This document shows positions 39,462-49,500 of a stretch of 64,000 nt of DNA, piece by piece. Origin of the DNA: a virus; the IMG/VR virus record IMGVR_UViG_3300028731_000007, positions 1 through 64,000 of that record. One strand, 5' to 3'. Position numbers and translations under genes: made by a program. A model generated the notes under the pieces. It was not told the DNA's origin, ran no database searches, and worked only from the letters and a program-made list of their open reading frames with translations. Position 1 is the stretch's first letter. Every line of letters begins with the position of its first letter.

Positions 39462-39512
39462 GATTCATTCCTTTTGAATTCGGTAATTGTAAGGTTCGAC
39501 GTATTTTGAGCA

Positions 39513-40541
39513 CTAAATCAACAACTTTAAATTGAGCAAGCGTGTAATCTCATTTTTAGTCCAGAACTTTTCAGTGGGGTAAAACATCCCATCGATATGA
39601 ACATAAGTCTTGTACTCGGCAAAATGCAGACTTGCAGCTTCCGCTTTAGCACGGTTCTCTATCAGAGCTTCTTCTTTGGGCATCCAGTGATAATCTCTTA
39701 ACCCTAGAGACGACAAATCTTTAATCTCTATATAAGTATCTCCAACCTTAAAATCTGGAGAATACTTAGCCATTCTATTTAGTCTTGGATTAAAATAATC
39801 TACTGATTCCTTGGGTTCATATACTATGTCGTCAACGGGAGTAGCCCTGTGTTTAACTAAATGCTCAACAAAGGCTTTCTCGATCAACGACCTAGTATTG
39901 AAATCCTTACCATTAATTCTGAACTTAAACCATATGTGATTTGGGTGGCAGATAGGACATATTCCAATAGTTTTTAGCTTGAAGAGAGTTTCAGGTTGAT
40001 GACTTACCTTATGCCCACATTTAATATATTGATGCAAGATCGGAGTCTTCGTACCTTTATACTTCTCTATGACACGTATGTTATTACTACGTTCTGTCAC
40101 TTCAGCTACATAAACATCATTCGGTTTCTTAACCCAAGGTCTACACTTGGAGCACGGATCTATGCACATATTGAAACAAGACAATCGCATGTCGAACACA
40201 AAACCGCAGTTATGCTTGTAGGTGAAAACAGTGCTATCTTTACTGCCTTCACCTTCTGTAATTTTTATGCATTTGTAGTCACCTTTACCTGCACTTTTTA
40301 GATGTTCGGTATAAGTTTTAGGCGTTCTCTTAACTTTGTAGAACTGCCGTTTATGAGTACATCTACATGCGTGTCCCATCTTACTGTGCTTGCATTCAAC
40401 AATCCGCAACTCATTACAAGCATTACATTTAACCTCAAACTTGCGGTCACCCAAGACCCTGAGCAACTTATAGTTAAACGTTACTGAATACTTGTGAGCA
40501 TAGTCCTCAGGACTAAGTGGTTTAGGTCCAGTCTTTGCCAT
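39513..40541 (-). CDS. Homing-type endonuclease: zinc-finger repeats plus PD-(D/E)XK domain
   Basis: The protein has about 342 residues. Three tandem Cys/His clusters (CNACNELRIVECKHSKMG..., HNCGFVFDMRLSCFNMC..., KCGHKVSHQPETLFKLKTIG...CPIC) resemble repeated treble-clef zinc modules for DNA binding. The C-terminal domain has KYSPDFKVGDTYIEIKDLSS, the PD...E-x-K catalytic core of a Vsr/MutH-like nuclease. A free-standing gene of this type next to the capsid gene is typical of a mobile homing endonuclease. I chose ATG 40541 over an upstream TTG. Confidence 0.8.
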   Translation of the reverse strand: MAKTGPKPLSPEDYAHKYSVTFNYKLLRVLGDRKFEVKCNACNELRIVECKHSKMGHACRCTHKRQFYKVKRTPKTYTEHLKSAGKGDYKCIKITEGEGSKDSTVFTYKHNCGFVFDMRLSCFNMCIDPCSKCRPWVKKPNDVYVAEVTERSNNIRVIEKYKGTKTPILHQYIKCGHKVSHQPETLFKLKTIGICPICHPNHIWFKFRINGKDFNTRSLIEKAFVEHLVKHRATPVDDIVYEPKESVDYFNPRLNRMAKYSPDFKVGDTYIEIKDLSSLGLRDYHWMPKEEALIENRAKAEAASLHFAEYKTYVHIDGMFYPTEKFWTKNEITRLLNLKLLI

Positions 40542-40699
40542 TATTCTGTCCAATAATATTTAATTTGATGAGGTAGATTAGTCCGGACAGGAACCAATCA
40601 GGGCCGCTAAACCTTTTCCCTCAAACTCGTTCAAGCTTCTGATAGAGAACCGCGCTAAACACGGAGTCTTAAGGCTTATTGTTGATTAAACGTTGGTGC

Positions 40700-41791
40700 C
40701 TACACACGTAAACCTTTCGCGACGGATCTGCTGTTGGCGATAGACACGGCCAAACTTTCATACATCACCCATCCGCGACCCGGAATACGCTCAATAGAAA
40801 TGTCGATAGGTTGCGATTGCAGGCCACCACGATCCGAGTAAGCACCGTGATTCAATGCATCGGCAATGACGAAGAACTCACCTTGGTTCAACACCTTATG
40901 TTCCGGATGACGATAAGCGTCCGAAGTAATCGTGCAACCATACATCACACCCAGTTCACCGGTCAGCAACAACTCGTGACGTGCAACCGGATCAATGGCG
41001 GCAAAGAAATCCGAATTACCGATGATGTCCTGATAGATATCGGTAGCGATCAGGACATGCGGTGCTTTCAGGCCCCAGCGCGTAACGTTCGTCATTACTT
41101 GAGCGAACGTGTAGGGCGTAAGCTGACCTGAGATAATCGACAGCGGATTATCAATACCTACGATCTGATTCACCTGGTTGTACCACAAGCGATCTTCACC
41201 CACCATGATTGCTTCGGTTGCTTCAACATACTTCTCTTGCAGAACGTCGCCAGCTGATTGGTTCAACTCGTTCATCGGAATAAACGGACGAGTAACGACT
41301 TGCATTTCCGGCGGTGTAAACCATTTATCGCGAGTGATCTGCGACTGAATCTTGGTGGGGCTAGTCGAGTACACAGCCGTTACGTTTTTAGTACGCAAGG
41401 GGAACCGTGGGATAGCGCCTTGCTCGACGGTAATCTTCGTCAAGTACTTGCGCATAAAACCCTGACGATTTGCCGTGATATACAAAGAATCGCTAATCTT
41501 TTCACCCAAGACACGATGGGCTTCTTTGTCGTTGAACGCTGCTTGCACTAGTTCGCGACTAAGCTTGACTTGTTGCTCTGCGCTAGCAAATACACCATCA
41601 GCAGCCAAGGAACCATTCGAGGATGCAGCCAAGAACTTTTGTTGGCGGTTAATAAGGTCACGTTTATCCGATGCATTAATTTCACCGTTACGACCAATTG
41701 CACGCTCACCTTCTTGCATGCCGTCGAAACGATACTCGGATGCTGCCACCATTGGCGTCTTCGACGCCCGAACCTGAACTTTTGTACGCAT
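40700..41791 (-). CDS. Major capsid protein
   Basis: The protein has 363 residues. Features match HK97-fold capsid proteins of large phages: a helical, processed-looking N-terminal region to about residue 75, then LGEKISDSLYITANRQGFMR, a long beta/E-loop region with FPLRTKNVTAVYSTSPTKIQ, the P-domain-like helix NQSAGDVLQEKYVEATEAIM, and APHVLIATDIYQDIIGNSDF followed by LGVMYGCTITSDAYRHP, as in T4-like and jumbo-phage capsids. The position after a scaffold-like gene and the prohead protease agrees. The N-terminus MRTKVQVRASKTPMVAASEY loosely resembles the AAxRL tag and offers an A-S-E cleavage site. GGAG precedes ATG 41791. Confidence 0.82.
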   Translation of the reverse strand: MRTKVQVRASKTPMVAASEYRFDGMQEGERAIGRNGEINASDKRDLINRQQKFLAASSNGSLAADGVFASAEQQVKLSRELVQAAFNDKEAHRVLGEKISDSLYITANRQGFMRKYLTKITVEQGAIPRFPLRTKNVTAVYSTSPTKIQSQITRDKWFTPPEMQVVTRPFIPMNELNQSAGDVLQEKYVEATEAIMVGEDRLWYNQVNQIVGIDNPLSIISGQLTPYTFAQVMTNVTRWGLKAPHVLIATDIYQDIIGNSDFFAAIDPVARHELLLTGELGVMYGCTITSDAYRHPEHKVLNQGEFFVIADALNHGAYSDRGGLQSQPIDISIERIPGRGWVMYESLAVSIANSRSVAKGLRV

Positions 41792-41876
41792 CTTAATACT
41801 CCGTTATTTTGTTTAAGTTAGGACCACTAATTAAATGATTAACCTTAGTGATCCTAAATTTGTTCTTAACTAGTTA

Positions 41877-42578
41877 TCAATTCGAGGCCGAGAACTCAAT
41901 ACCCAACCACGGATAGTCTTGACCCGGAACAGCAATAACCGAACCAGGAATACCCACATTCGGGCCAGCAGTAGTGTTAGCCAAAGTAACTTGACCACTC
42001 GCACCCAAGGCCAATTGCGTAGCAGTAGTCGAACCCGCAGCAGCCCAGTTTTGCGAAGCATCGAATTCCGAGGTGAAGATGACACCGCGAGTAGCAACGC
42101 CGATTTGACCCACGTAGGCACCGCTGTAACCACCCGGTTGAACATCACCAAACAAGGCCCGTTCTTGAACAATGGTCAGGCTGTACTTGTAGGTAACGTT
42201 CACCGTGTCACCAGCGGTCAGGCCCGTGACCTGATTACCAACAACCGTCGGGCTAGTAACCGGAGCATTAGCCGTAACGTCGAATACGAAAACCTGACCA
42301 GAAACCGGCGTCAGGCTCAACGTAATTGCCCCCGTCGACGGAACCAGGAATTGTTCTACTTTGTTGTAATACGATTCAGGGAAAGGCAAGGCCGAGGTAC
42401 CGGCAACAACGAACCCTTGGAAAATATCAGATGCGGTACCCGTCGATACCAAAACACCGGCCGAAGTATTACCTTGAGTACGAACCAAGGCCTGGCCTTC
42501 AGCCAAAAAGATTGCGCCGGGTGCAGTCAGCATCTCGGTCGAATCGGAGAGTCGAGTTCCTGGAAAATACAAGCTCAT
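41877..42578 (-). CDS. Virion structural protein next to capsid gene (233 aa)
   Basis: A beta-rich, low-charge protein: residues 1-90 form one domain (TAPGAIFLAEGQALVRTQGN), and a strand-rich middle (GAITLSLTPVSGQVFVFDVT, then GDTVNVTYKYSLTIV) follows. The position between the scaffold-like protein and the major capsid gene suggests a capsid decoration or stabilising protein. GGAG precedes ATG 42578. Confidence 0.7.
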   Translation of the reverse strand: MSLYFPGTRLSDSTEMLTAPGAIFLAEGQALVRTQGNTSAGVLVSTGTASDIFQGFVVAGTSALPFPESYYNKVEQFLVPSTGAITLSLTPVSGQVFVFDVTANAPVTSPTVVGNQVTGLTAGDTVNVTYKYSLTIVQERALFGDVQPGGYSGAYVGQIGVATRGVIFTSEFDASQNWAAAGSTTATQLALGASGQVTLANTTAGPNVGIPGSVIAVPGQDYPWLGIEFSASN

Positions 42579-42619
42579 GATGTGAAACTCCTGTTTGGAA
42601 TTTGTAAATAATTAGGCAG

Positions 42620-42657
42620 CGGGAACTATAAAACTTGAAGTGTTAATTAAGTTCCCG
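42620..42657 (-). promoter_or_regulatory. Hairpin in gap upstream of the decoration-like gene
   Basis: The 8-bp perfect arms CGGGAACT and AGTTCCCG enclose a 22-nt AT-rich loop. There is no T-run, so it is a weak terminator at best. It might act as an attenuator or processing site between the scaffold-like and decoration-like genes. Confidence 0.45.
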
Positions 42658-42670
42658 TCACCATTAAATT
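42658..42670 (-). promoter_or_regulatory. AATTTAATGGTGA element
   Basis: Minus-strand AATTTAATGGTGA, 79 nt upstream of the 42578 start, directly before the hairpin. It belongs to the AATTTAATNRTRR family. Confidence 0.42.
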
Positions 42671-42697
42671 AAGGATTGTGTGAACTTAGACTTAGGA

Positions 42698-44341
42698 TTA
42701 AGCAAAAGGCAAAGGAGCTTTACCCGAAAGCACGGCCGCAGCATTTACCGAATAACCGGTTGAGCTTGCCTTTACTTCGTTGATACGGCGATGAATCGGT
42801 CCACGCAACAGCGCTGCTTGAACCGTGTTGGGGGCCTGTTCTTCTGCAAATTCATCGTTGAACTCGTCATCAGAATCACCAGCAGCGAATTCCGATTGAA
42901 AATCCGGGCTAGCCGAGTCACCGAACAAGTCTTCTTCGTCATCAGTGCTGGTGCCTGCTTCATCGCTAGTCATGTCCAAGGCAGATGCAAATGCATTACG
43001 TTGAACTTCAGGCAAGCCCGAAAGTTTGTTAGCAACAGTGAGAATCGATTTAGCGTAATCCACACCGTAGCTAGCAAATACCCGACGAACTAACGACACG
43101 CCACCGCGAACACCTGCAGCCTGCAATTCTTCTTCTAGGGCTGCACGCAGTTCATTGCGCGTATCCTTGAAGTACTGTTTGTTGATGCCAACAGCAGCAA
43201 TTGCCAAGCATTGATTCAGGGCATCGTTAGAAACTTGATTAGAACGACGAACGGCAGCTGTCAATTTAGCGGCTTTAGCCTCAACACGTTTGTTCAGTAC
43301 TTCTTGAGAACCTACGTTGACGGTGGCCAGTACAAATCCCATCTTTTTCAAGCCCGCACGCAAGCCATGTTTTTGCATCTCAACTTCAGTTACTTCCTGG
43401 AATTGATCCGACAAATACATGTCGCCATGACCCGCTTTTACAGCTACTTTTTTGCCCAGAGATGCAACAATACGATTAGCTTTAATTGCGTGAACTCGGG
43501 TCCCCACAGTAGCGAATACAACGTCGTCGCCTTCATCATCCGTACCATCTACGTCCAACAAGGCTACGTTGTCTGCTTTATCAGCAACGGGTGCAACTTC
43601 AAGCTCATCCGAATCTTCAGTGTCCGTGTCCGTGTCGTCTTCGTCGTCAAACTCCGAATTAACTTCTTCGGCGTCACCGGCGTCCCAGTTATCATCAACT
43701 TCCAACAGCGATTGAGGATTGTCACCGTCTTTCAATTCGACTTCCTCGTTATCGAAATCGGCATCGACTTCATCTGCTTCCTCCGTATCATCCGAATCTT
43801 CAGTGTCAGTGTCTGCATCTGAGCCAACCGTCAAATAACCGGCAGCAGGATCAACTGCATTCGGAAGATTAGTGGTTGCTTGCTGGCCCGGTACATTCGG
43901 ATCGTTGTCAGCCTTAACTTTATTGGCTTTCAAGGTTCCAGAATCAGGACCACCGGCTTTAAAATTAGCATCAGCATCGGGACCTTTAACCGTATCTAGA
44001 TCAACTTCATCAGCTGCATCATCAGCGTCCAATCTGGCTTGCGCAGGATGTTTCTTGGGCGAAACCTTCGACAGAGGAACTGGTTTAGTTTTACCCGGCT
44101 TAGCCGCTGCCGTGGTTCGACCCCCGTTGTTCATCTTCGATTTCTTGTTGTATTCTTCGTTGTTATTGAAGTGTGTAGAACCGCCTTCGTCGTCCTCCGG
44201 ATCAGTCAGAGTTTCCGGCACTTGATGGTTCAAAGCCTGTTGACCATTATCGTCAGCGGGCTTCGTCGTGTTATTTGGAAAATGCGTGCTGGTGCTAGAC
44301 TGGGCTTCAGCTTCGACTTTCCGCTTGGTACCGATGGTCAT
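42698..44341 (-). CDS. Acidic prohead scaffold/core-like protein (547 aa)
   Basis: Residues 1 to about 290 are disordered and extremely acidic, with many Asp/Glu/Thr runs. A folded region from about 290 to 450 has DDVVFATVGTRVHAIKANRI and LGKKVAVKAGHGDMYLS, then helices (AALEEELQAAGVRGGVSLVR). Another acidic patch and a conserved C-terminus (PIHRRINEVKASSTGYSVNA) follow. Its size, acidity and place between the prohead protease and the capsid gene fit a scaffolding or core protein. GAGGA precedes ATG 44341. Confidence 0.7.
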   Translation of the reverse strand: MTIGTKRKVEAEAQSSTSTHFPNNTTKPADDNGQQALNHQVPETLTDPEDDEGGSTHFNNNEEYNKKSKMNNGGRTTAAAKPGKTKPVPLSKVSPKKHPAQARLDADDAADEVDLDTVKGPDADANFKAGGPDSGTLKANKVKADNDPNVPGQQATTNLPNAVDPAAGYLTVGSDADTDTEDSDDTEEADEVDADFDNEEVELKDGDNPQSLLEVDDNWDAGDAEEVNSEFDDEDDTDTDTEDSDELEVAPVADKADNVALLDVDGTDDEGDDVVFATVGTRVHAIKANRIVASLGKKVAVKAGHGDMYLSDQFQEVTEVEMQKHGLRAGLKKMGFVLATVNVGSQEVLNKRVEAKAAKLTAAVRRSNQVSNDALNQCLAIAAVGINKQYFKDTRNELRAALEEELQAAGVRGGVSLVRRVFASYGVDYAKSILTVANKLSGLPEVQRNAFASALDMTSDEAGTSTDDEEDLFGDSASPDFQSEFAAGDSDDEFNDEFAEEQAPNTVQAALLRGPIHRRINEVKASSTGYSVNAAAVLSGKAPLPFA

Positions 44342-44487
44342 AGTGTTCCTCGCTCAAAAGTTAATATGTAGGGATTACAATGACGCGCGTCCTAATAATC
44401 TCACATACAGTAAAATTAACGTATGTGCGGAATTAAGAATCGGAATTTGAATTACAAATGCTGGGGATTGATAACTGGATTTTAAAT

Positions 44488-44519
44488 TTAATTAATAACT
44501 ACGAATAATTATTAATTAA
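44488..44519. repeat. AT-rich inverted repeat
   Basis: The 11-bp perfect arms TTAATTAATAA and TTATTAATTAA enclose a 10-nt loop, about 150 nt upstream of the scaffold-like gene. It could be a regulator-binding site or a leader-RNA hairpin. Confidence 0.72.
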
Positions 44520-44545
44520 GCTGTAGGACGAATGTGGGTGCCGAG

Positions 44546-44553
44546 TATTTATA
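44546..44553 (-). promoter_or_regulatory. TATAAATA late-promoter-like site
   Basis: Minus-strand ATTATAAATACTCGG contains the exact T4 late-promoter octamer TATAAATA. It lies about 205 nt upstream of the scaffold/capsid operon and just downstream of the preceding terminator. Confidence 0.5.
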
Positions 44554-44615
44554 ATTAAATACTGGAAATTGAAGAGTGAGGAGTGAAGAGTTAATAACGC
44601 ATTGAGGACAAAAAG

Positions 44616-44651
44616 AAAGCCACCGATTTCATTTAAGAAAAGGGTGGCTTT
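44616..44651 (-). terminator. Rho-independent terminator
   Basis: The arms AAAGCCACC and GGTGGCTTT (18-nt loop) are followed on the minus strand by CTTTTTG. It lies right after the prohead protease gene. Confidence 0.78.
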
Positions 44652-44668
44652 TATACTGCTAATTAAAA

Positions 44669-45574
44669 CTATAAAAACTGCTGAGGTTTTGAACTTCCAG
44701 GGACATCTAAATCTGCTTTTACTTCTGACGTCCAAGGATACTCAACCCAATCTGAAAGGGCTGACGCCCAAGCTGGATCCCGAACAATGGAACACTCTAT
44801 CGGACTTATTCCGTGAGCATTCAAAAATGCTAAATGCGATGAGCCATCATAATCTTGATAGCGTTTCCAATTGACGTTGTCCGTACCTGAAGTATGTGAG
44901 CAACGTCTGTCCTTAGAGCAAACGGTTCCGCAATAACCGCAGGTAAAACTATCGACTAGAGCACCCATAGAATAAGTATTAATTGTTCCATCTAAAACCT
45001 GTTGAGCAATGTCCGGATACTTATTTTTATCAATGCCTAAAAGACCCATCACTTTCCACAGTTTTCCATTCCCATAACCCTGGACTTTATTGAAAGATGC
45101 GTCAAAGATAACTCCATGTGCCGTGGAGCAGTCCTCATTGGAATGTTCCTCATGGATCGGGCAACCTACCCAGGCCTTATAAGACAATCTGTTTATTGGT
45201 GGTGGTTGAAATCTTACTAATTCGGAACGCGGAAATGCAATGCCGTTTCGATTAGGAAGATCGGATGGACATATAATAGTCCGGACCAATATGTAGTCTT
45301 CAATACGGGGCGAAATTTTGTAGACCGGAGCACAGAAGGGTAGCCATGTTGCGTAATCCAGTTCACTAATTCGCGCCATTTCTTTTTCAGCTTCAAACGT
45401 TTCGATTGATCGCTGAAGGTTATCTACTGAGTTGGTTTCTAACGTGCGTTCTAGAGGCACAGTATCGGCTGTAACTTGATGCTGGTATTTAGCAACACTA
45501 AGCTTTTGGTGGGCACTGACACTGACACTGGCACGGGCACTCAGAAATGATTTTGGTACCTGAAGGTTAGCCAT
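44669..45574 (-). CDS. Prohead maturation protease (gp21-type)
   Basis: The protein has 301 residues. It would cleave scaffold and internal proteins during capsid maturation. The herpesvirus-assemblin-like pattern is visible: YKAWVGCPIHEEHSNEDCST (His 141/144), then a strand, and INTYSMGALVDSFTCGYCGT (Ser 202 in YSMGA), followed by Cys residues (CGYCGTVCSKDRRC) typical of gp21-like proteases of large phages. A Ser/Ala-rich N-terminus with SAHQKLSVAKYQ may be a self-processed propeptide. GAGGT precedes ATG 45574. It would be the likely enzyme to process the AAxRL-tagged proteins. Confidence 0.85.
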   Translation of the reverse strand: MANLQVPKSFLSARASVSVSAHQKLSVAKYQHQVTADTVPLERTLETNSVDNLQRSIETFEAEKEMARISELDYATWLPFCAPVYKISPRIEDYILVRTIICPSDLPNRNGIAFPRSELVRFQPPPINRLSYKAWVGCPIHEEHSNEDCSTAHGVIFDASFNKVQGYGNGKLWKVMGLLGIDKNKYPDIAQQVLDGTINTYSMGALVDSFTCGYCGTVCSKDRRCSHTSGTDNVNWKRYQDYDGSSHLAFLNAHGISPIECSIVRDPAWASALSDWVEYPWTSEVKADLDVPGSSKPQQFL

Positions 45575-45581
45575 ATAGACC

Positions 45582-45974
45582 TCAATGAGATACTACGTAG
45601 AACTCACCAGCTTCAGTCCACGTAACCCGAATACACGAGAATAAATTAATTGTTGGTTGAACAATCGTATCTGCAGGAACCGTCAGCGTGTTAGCCCATT
45701 TAACGGAGGCCTGGACCGCTGGATCAGGATTGGCAGCTAATCCCGCGTTCTGCAAGGTGAAGTCCACGGTACAGCCACCAGTCGATTGAAAAGCGTAACC
45801 CTGAAACAATTTATTATTTGAAGTACAGGACGCGGCCGTGAAATAAGCTACGTCTCCGGCCTTGCCAACAGCGCCAACCCAACTAATAATTCCGTCAGGT
45901 TGGTTGCTGATGCCAATACCATCGGCTCCACCTTTGAAATAGGCTGACCGATTGCTAATTACTTTGGCAACCAT
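45582..45974 (-). CDS. Virion-like hypothetical protein (130 aa)
   Basis: A beta-rich small protein (YFKGGADGIGISNQPDGIIS, then QPTINLFSCIRVTWTEAGEF) with low charge and high Gly/Ala. It is tightly packed between two head-region genes, with AAAGGA before ATG 45974. Probably a virion component; function unknown. Confidence 0.65.
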   Translation of the reverse strand: MVAKVISNRSAYFKGGADGIGISNQPDGIISWVGAVGKAGDVAYFTAASCTSNNKLFQGYAFQSTGGCTVDFTLQNAGLAANPDPAVQASVKWANTLTVPADTIVQPTINLFSCIRVTWTEAGEFYVVSH

Positions 45975-45989
45975 GATTCATCCTTTGAC

Positions 45990-46487
45990 TTAGGGTTGTG
46001 GCGTAACTTCGGGTTCGATTGTTTGTGTTGATTGTTCTACAACCGGAATACTTTCTGTAGCTGGTGCTGCAACTTCAGTTACTGCCTCTGGCGTAGGTTC
46101 AGCAACAGTCTCAATCACTGGCGTCTGCTCTACAGCCGGTGCAACAACTTCGGTAACTACAGGTTCAGCAACGGGTGCTGAATCCGTAATAGTTGATGCC
46201 TCAACAGCAGGGACTGGAGTTACCGGCGCTGCCGCAGGAGCCTCAACTTTAGGACCAGCAACTTGTGCACCAGCAGTAGTTTCTGCCTGCGGGTGGCCTG
46301 GAAAATCCTTGGTGATTGTCGAGGGATAAGCCAGACCATATTGAACCTGTTTCTTGGAAAGCCCAAGATGCAAATAAGCCCAGTCATAGAGTTCAAGCAT
46401 ATCTTTGTGCGCCAATTCCGCGCCCTCGGTAACCACGTGACCAGCCTCAGTCAATGCTGCTTTAATTTTTGAGATATTGAAACTCAT
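45990..46487 (-). CDS. Virion-like protein with low-complexity tail (165 aa)
   Basis: The first ~65 residues form a helical domain (ISKIKAALTEAGHVVTEGAE, then KKQVQYGLAYPSTI). The rest is a Pro/Val/Glu/Thr/Ala-rich extended tail. The N-terminal domain, including the YG(L/F)AYPS word, is shared with the PKD-domain protein at 53678-54166, so the two are paralogous at their N-termini. Confidence 0.66.
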   Translation of the reverse strand: MSFNISKIKAALTEAGHVVTEGAELAHKDMLELYDWAYLHLGLSKKQVQYGLAYPSTITKDFPGHPQAETTAGAQVAGPKVEAPAAAPVTPVPAVEASTITDSAPVAEPVVTEVVAPAVEQTPVIETVAEPTPEAVTEVAAPATESIPVVEQSTQTIEPEVTPQP

Positions 46488-46525
46488 GTATAGCTCCTAG
46501 GTGAAGAATGGATTCATGAACAGCG

Positions 46526-46538
46526 CTACAATTAAATT
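46526..46538 (-). promoter_or_regulatory. AATTTAATTGTAG element
   Basis: Minus-strand AATTTAATTGTAG, 38 nt upstream of the 46487 start. It overlaps the stop codon of the large helicase gene and belongs to the AATTTAATNRTRR family. Confidence 0.4.
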
Positions 46539-49500
46539 GTGTTGTTTTCAGTTTGGCGAAATTTCAATTTTCGTAACTTATTGAATTCTCTGGACAGCGA
46601 TTTAGCATTAGTTATGGTCATACCTAGGGCCACTATTTTACGCACGACGTCCCGCACTTCTTTTACTGAGCCGTAAAATGACATGGTGGACTCGCTCTTG
46701 TGCCATTCATAGGTTGGTCGTTTAAATCGCATAGCAGCCTTCGTACCTGCTTGGCCTACTGCCGGTAATACCAAGTAAGGTACGCCGTTCTGGATCATCG
46801 GATAAGGCTTGTAAACGTGTTTATCGTTATTCGGTTTGTGCTGCAATTGATAGAAATTCACCGTCTTTGATTTAGATAAAGCTTTGACCACGGATTCATG
46901 GTCAGAAACTTCTTCCTCGACTAAAAGATGCAACATAGCTTGGAGGGATTCCCGCACACCGTTTTTGTAGACCGACGGATCAGGAGTCAGCCCCTTCTGA
47001 CGCCAGAGTTTGAATTGATTTCTTAGGGCCGCAGCATTCTTGACCTCAGAATAATAAAAGTCAGACATGGGTCGCAAGCCACACTTAGTCAACAATTGAA
47101 TTGCAGCCTGACTACTATTGGTCATCACGTAGTCAATGCCCAAGAAGCCATTGGCAACCACGAATTCTAGGCGAATAGTGGTGTCGGCTTTACGCTGGCG
47201 CTCACGGACTTTGTACTCGCGAACTTTGATCTTGGTCTCTTGCTTCTTAATTTTTGCTGCTAATCCTTTGGAAGGCTTCCAAGATGTAGCCAAGGTGTTA
47301 ATCGAACGAGTGACAGGAAAATCGCCAACTAAAGTCAATAATTGTTCTCTAGTGTCGTGGGCCACTGAATCAGGAGCAAGCAAGAACACTTGAGACTTGT
47401 GGGTCTGCACGGAATAGCTGTTGAGCAGATCAATCGTAATCAGCGCATTGTTAGGAGCACATTTCGAAATATAGCCGTTGCCATATTCCGTGTGGACTAG
47501 TCTGTGTTTGAGTTCCTGTGCTTTCTGTTTGCGTTCAATCGAGACCTGATCGCTACCCGAGTCATCAGAGAATTCATTCTCGTCATCGTCATCGGAGTCT
47601 GAGTCAATATTGGTATTCAGATTGAGGAATTCGTCAATACGAATAAGACCTAGAGCTTCGGCCCCAAACAAATTCATCCCCGGAGTATAGACCGTGCTAG
47701 TCAGTAACTTGGTATCTGCGGGTGCCTCAGCAACAGGAATTAATTCTAGAGCTGGGGCCTTGCCATACTTAGCGATGTAGTCCTCTTTGTACTGACGGTA
47801 GTCCTCATCACGTACCTTCACATAAACAGCTTGTGCCTTTGCATAGTCCAATAGTCCTGGATTATCTGGGCCTAGGGCCACCCAACTATTGAACTCGATA
47901 ATTGAGTCAATAGTCATGCTGATAGTTGGTACATCAGGAATAGTGGAATACTCAGCGTTGTCCGCGTTCTCAAACTTAGCAGCTGCAATTACCTTCGAAA
48001 TTAAGCGTGCGCTTTTCGTGATGTCAATCGTGCGATCAGCAACCACAGTGTCAAAGAAGATTTCTTTGCGGAATTCTTCTTTCTTGAGTTCCGGTCTATC
48101 GATACGAGAATTACCTTGTTCCAATGTACCTGGGTTCCACGGACTTTCACATCTGATCAATCGGTCTGAATGCTGAAAATTGAGACCTTCATTCATGGAC
48201 GCCTCTACACCCGCCATCCATCGAATGGTCTTAATCTTTTCGTACTTAGCGCCATCCTCGATCTTACGATGAGCCTTATATAGTATTCCGCACTCTTTTA
48301 ATTCTGGGCCTGCCAGTTCATAGATTTCTTCAGCAGAAATAATGTTGTTGGTGAAGATCAGGACCTTGCCGGGAAAAGGTCCGTATTGGACTTTCTCGCC
48401 AGTATCAGGGTCCGTAATTAAGCCACCGAAAATATGCAAGCGTACACGTTCAAGAATAGCTAGAACCTTAGGGCTAATTGCATCTTCACCCTGTAGTTGA
48501 TCAGGTGCGATCTTTCCCGGCGCAATGATGAATTGTTCTAGAGTTGCTAGATAAGGCATGATCGCAGTCTCTGTCAACTCACCTGAGTCTTCGTCTACTG
48601 GATTATCGTAGTCAAAGTCCTCAGGTGCCTCGCCCTCGACGTCTTGGGCAAAGAATTTACGCAAGGCCAGCGCCTTTTTCCTTGAACCCTTGATCGAGTC
48701 CTCTTGCATTTTCTTTAGTGCGCCAGCCAGCAAATCGTTGTATACGCTCTGCTGATTAGGTGTCAGAGTCACACCACCAATCCATTCGCGCTTGGACGGC
48801 AATAATGCAGCCCACTCCTTGCGCATAGCCCTGGCCTCTACAATCCGGGATCTGATTTTAAGCATGATCTGGACCTGGGCACCAGGCTTCCATTCAACTA
48901 CACGGTCACTTTTGACGATCAAGCCATAAGTATTATTGAAGTTCTCACGTGATCCAAAAAGCGTTGGGTCCAGAGCCATAATTTGGAGGGCTAAATCCGA
49001 TGGCGAATCGTGAACCATGGTTCCGGACGCCAGTCGTTTCTTTGGAATGTCTGTGATCAACATCATGGCTGCACGTGTACGCGCCGTATTATTCTTGACG
49101 CGATGGGCCTCGTCTAAGGCTGAATAACCGAAGTCGAATTGACGCAAGAAATCAATGACAGGAAATACCTGGATCGGGGTCGTTCCGTAATTAATTATTC
49201 GATTGAAACCCTTGGGCACGTAGCTCAGGGTGTCATAGGCAACAAACACCACGGTGTTACGTGGTGCCTGCTCAAACAGGGTCTGCAGACGTGCGAATCC
49301 CAACTGGCGTATGGCAGAATTGGTGATAGCCAATACGTTCAGTTGTCCGTTAGTAAAGTACGCAACTTCTTTTACGTAGTTCGATACCAAATGACCTGGG
49401 CACAAAACAATGTAAGGATCATTTGAATTTTCTTTAATTTCGTACAATATGTCGGTGATAAGAAGTAAACTTTTTCCACCCCCTGCTTGTACGGGTAGAA

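Larger units (their letters stand above)
44342..44668. other. Intergenic regulatory gap (327 bp) upstream of the head operon
   Basis: No gene is supported here. It holds an AT-rich inverted repeat (44488-44519), a TATAAATA late-promoter-like word on the minus strand (44546-44553) and a terminator for the upstream protease gene (44616-44651). This looks like an operon boundary. Confidence 0.7.

Noticed and set aside
42791-44371. Several plus-strand frames opposite the scaffold-like gene
   Set aside because: They mirror its acidic repeats; they read as Ser/Val/Phe-rich low-complexity sequence with no start signals.
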